Source: Amorphochlora amoebiformis
Taxonomy: Eukaryota; Cercozoa; Chlorarachniophyceae
Length of the DNA stretch: 64,000 bases
Direction of reading: 5' to 3'
Assembly: GCA_054601695.1 (NCBI GenBank)
Contig: BAAHQB010000009.1
Location: forward strand, 62,001-126,000
Positions 41,577-64,000 of this stretch are shown here, piece after piece; position 1 is the first letter of the stretch; the number at the start of each line of letters is the position of its first letter. The position numbers and the translations under genes are program-made. Below the pieces are notes generated by a model that had not been told where the DNA came from, searched no databases, and saw nothing but the letters and a program-made list of their open reading frames with translations.

Positions 41577-41784
41577 TGACAAGCCAGCCAGTGCCGCCCT
41601 TTAACCGAATTTTAATTCGGAACCGAAGCACCTCTTTTATATGTGATTTGATATATCGAAAATAATGTATTCTAATATGTTAACATATGAAGTCTTAATA
41701 TAAGCATATCAATCAATCAGGATATACCCAAACCCGAGAAATAAAAACAAACCGGCCGCTTGGCGTGGGGTGGCTCTCAAGACG
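41577..41784. promoter_or_regulatory. Probable shared promoter of divergent pair
   Basis: 208 bp between the start codons of the membrane protein gene and bTHX, free of repeats. AT-rich in the middle (TTGATATATCGAAAATAATG) and GC-rich at both ends. No certain box is visible. Inferred from arrangement. Confidence 0.4.
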
Positions 41785-42254
41785 ATGTACGGTGCCTTCG
41801 AGATCGACCGCTCGAGCGTCAAGTCTTCGCGCTGGAATATCCTCGCTATGTTGTCGGCGTGTGTGGTAGTAGTGCTTTTGGTGGCGGCTTTCTCCGGCCT
41901 CGGGACTGGGCAGTCGCAAGTCGCTTTGCCCGTCACAACCCGCGCGGCTCCGTCCTTTGCCATCCGCGGCACAACCGGTAACCCAACTGCTTCCTGAGCC
42001 CTCCTGTGATACAAATCGTCGTTTTAGATCGCTCTCTTAGTTCCATCCCACTTGTGCAGCGATAAAATTGTGAAATGTCTTGTAACACAGGGAACCTGCG
42101 GGATGTGAGCGTGTATGGTCGTGGAGACAAGAGGTCCAAGAAGGGAAAGCGCTTTGCCAAGAGCTACGGAAACTGCCGCCAAAGAAAGGGCAAACCCAAC
42201 GTAGTCTACTACCCGTCACCTCCCGGCGAGGATGCCGAGGGCGAGCAAAAGTAA
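41785..42254 (+). CDS. bTHX: Small-subunit ribosomal protein bTHX (S31/PSRP4), organelle-targeted
   Basis: Exons 41785-41977 and 42091-42254 join in phase 1 (CCG|GTAACC to ACACAG|GGAACC) to 119 codons, 118 aa, stop TAA at 42252-42254. The mature part VYGRGDKRSKKGKRFAKSYG, then NCRQRKGKP, is the basic bTHX signature (GxGDxRxxxGKRxxxSYGxxRxRK). This short protein fills a cavity in the head of the bacterial-type small ribosomal subunit. The leader has a hydrophobic core (ILAMLSACVVVVLLVAAFSG, residues 19-38) and then a basic/hydroxylated stretch (VALPVTTRAAPSFAIRG). That is the two-part layout expected for a complex plastid. The intron is short (113 bp) with no TA array. A mitochondrial copy is the alternative, but the signal-peptide-like core argues against it. 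Confidence 0.88.
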
Positions 42255-42865
42255 ATTAATTACGACTCTCATGTGAGTGACCGCAAGTTGTGAATTTGTT
42301 AAGTGACAAGCGGTATAAATTAAATCTTCGTGATTGACAAACGATTCATGCATGTCTACCTAGGATAACAACGTTGTTGTAGTACACCCTATGTAATATC
42401 TACAATATCTAGCTGGAATATTTACCAAACTTCTTTTTACACGGGTAGGTAACGAACATAATTAACACGAGTATCAAGCTACCATTATACTACACCGTGA
42501 TGATACTAATATCTAGAATATCTACAGTATAGCTGCATATCTTCTAGATCTTACATCTAGAAGATAGTACATCTCCAGCTAAATAGTACTAGAGTACACT
42601 ATGCATGTTACAATTCAACGGTACACCTTACTAGCTAAGCATATGTACTTAGTCGTTGTACTAGCCGTTAAAGTCTTCAAGTTAGTAGATTTGGCGGGTT
42701 TACTAGAAGAATTAACATGTCAGGGTGTGCATCTATCGTTTTCATTAGTGCACTACGGAATATAAATGTACGTAGCCTGCCAACTTGGCATTGCGCATGC
42801 CAACCCACTAGACCCAGCCCGAATGATGCAAATATCTGGAATATATCAGCGAACTTTCACCTCGT
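42255..42865. other. Intergenic between convergent genes
   Basis: Unique AT-rich sequence with many TCTAGA/CTAG and AGTACT words, like 4057-5960 and 36872-37452. It holds the 3' flanks of bTHX and the aminopeptidase. No ORF or repeat array is seen. Confidence 0.7.

Positions 42866-64000
<21,135 letters not shown>

Overview
This is a nuclear window from a eukaryote. The protein-coding parts are split by spliceosomal GT-AG introns, most of which consist almost entirely of (TA)n microsatellite. Seven genes can be read by joining small exons, typically 23-120 bp, in a consistent reading frame. One of them encodes the small ribosomal protein bTHX (S31) with a hydrophobic leader followed by a transit-like stretch. 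That suggests an alga with a complex (secondary) plastid. The telomere-type hexamer found internally is TTAGGG. No tRNA, rRNA, CRISPR or transposon coding sequence was recognised.

Layout. 1-650 is microsatellite. 651-1151 (-) is a 166-aa hydrophobic protein. 1152-6814 is intergenic: TA, GA and TG arrays, a dispersed repeat, and a stretch of ordinary unique sequence at 4060-5960. 6815-15650 (-), possibly starting near 16603, is a GT77/PF03407-type nucleotide-sugar transferase in at least 12 exons. An interstitial telomeric array lies at 16621-16712. 17520-19141 (-) is a small single-pass membrane protein, head-to-head with 19337-33036 (+), a protein arginine methyltransferase in 19 exons. Its stop codon is followed almost at once by an 855-bp TTAGGG-derived array. 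34645-36871 (+) is the 3' end of an unrecognised gene. 37453-41576 (-) is a multi-pass membrane protein, head-to-head with bTHX at 41785-42254 (+). 42866-63317 (-) is a leucyl aminopeptidase (M17) in 23 visible exons, whose 5' end lies beyond the window. The window closes with (CG)n and (TG)n.

The most striking observation is how exons and TA arrays are related. Many exons are accompanied by extra truncated copies of themselves, separated by (TA)n. Copies in the upstream intron carry the acceptor AG plus the 5' part of the exon. Copies in the downstream intron carry the 3' part plus the donor GT. The rule holds on both strands in at least five genes and more than fifteen exons. The number of copies ranges from one to about nineteen. 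Several intronic minisatellites are also made of exon or splice edges. Telomeric hexamers take the same place as TA arrays beside some exons. Only a few per cent of the window is coding. All joins were made by eye from reading frame, splice dinucleotides and family similarity, and need transcript support.
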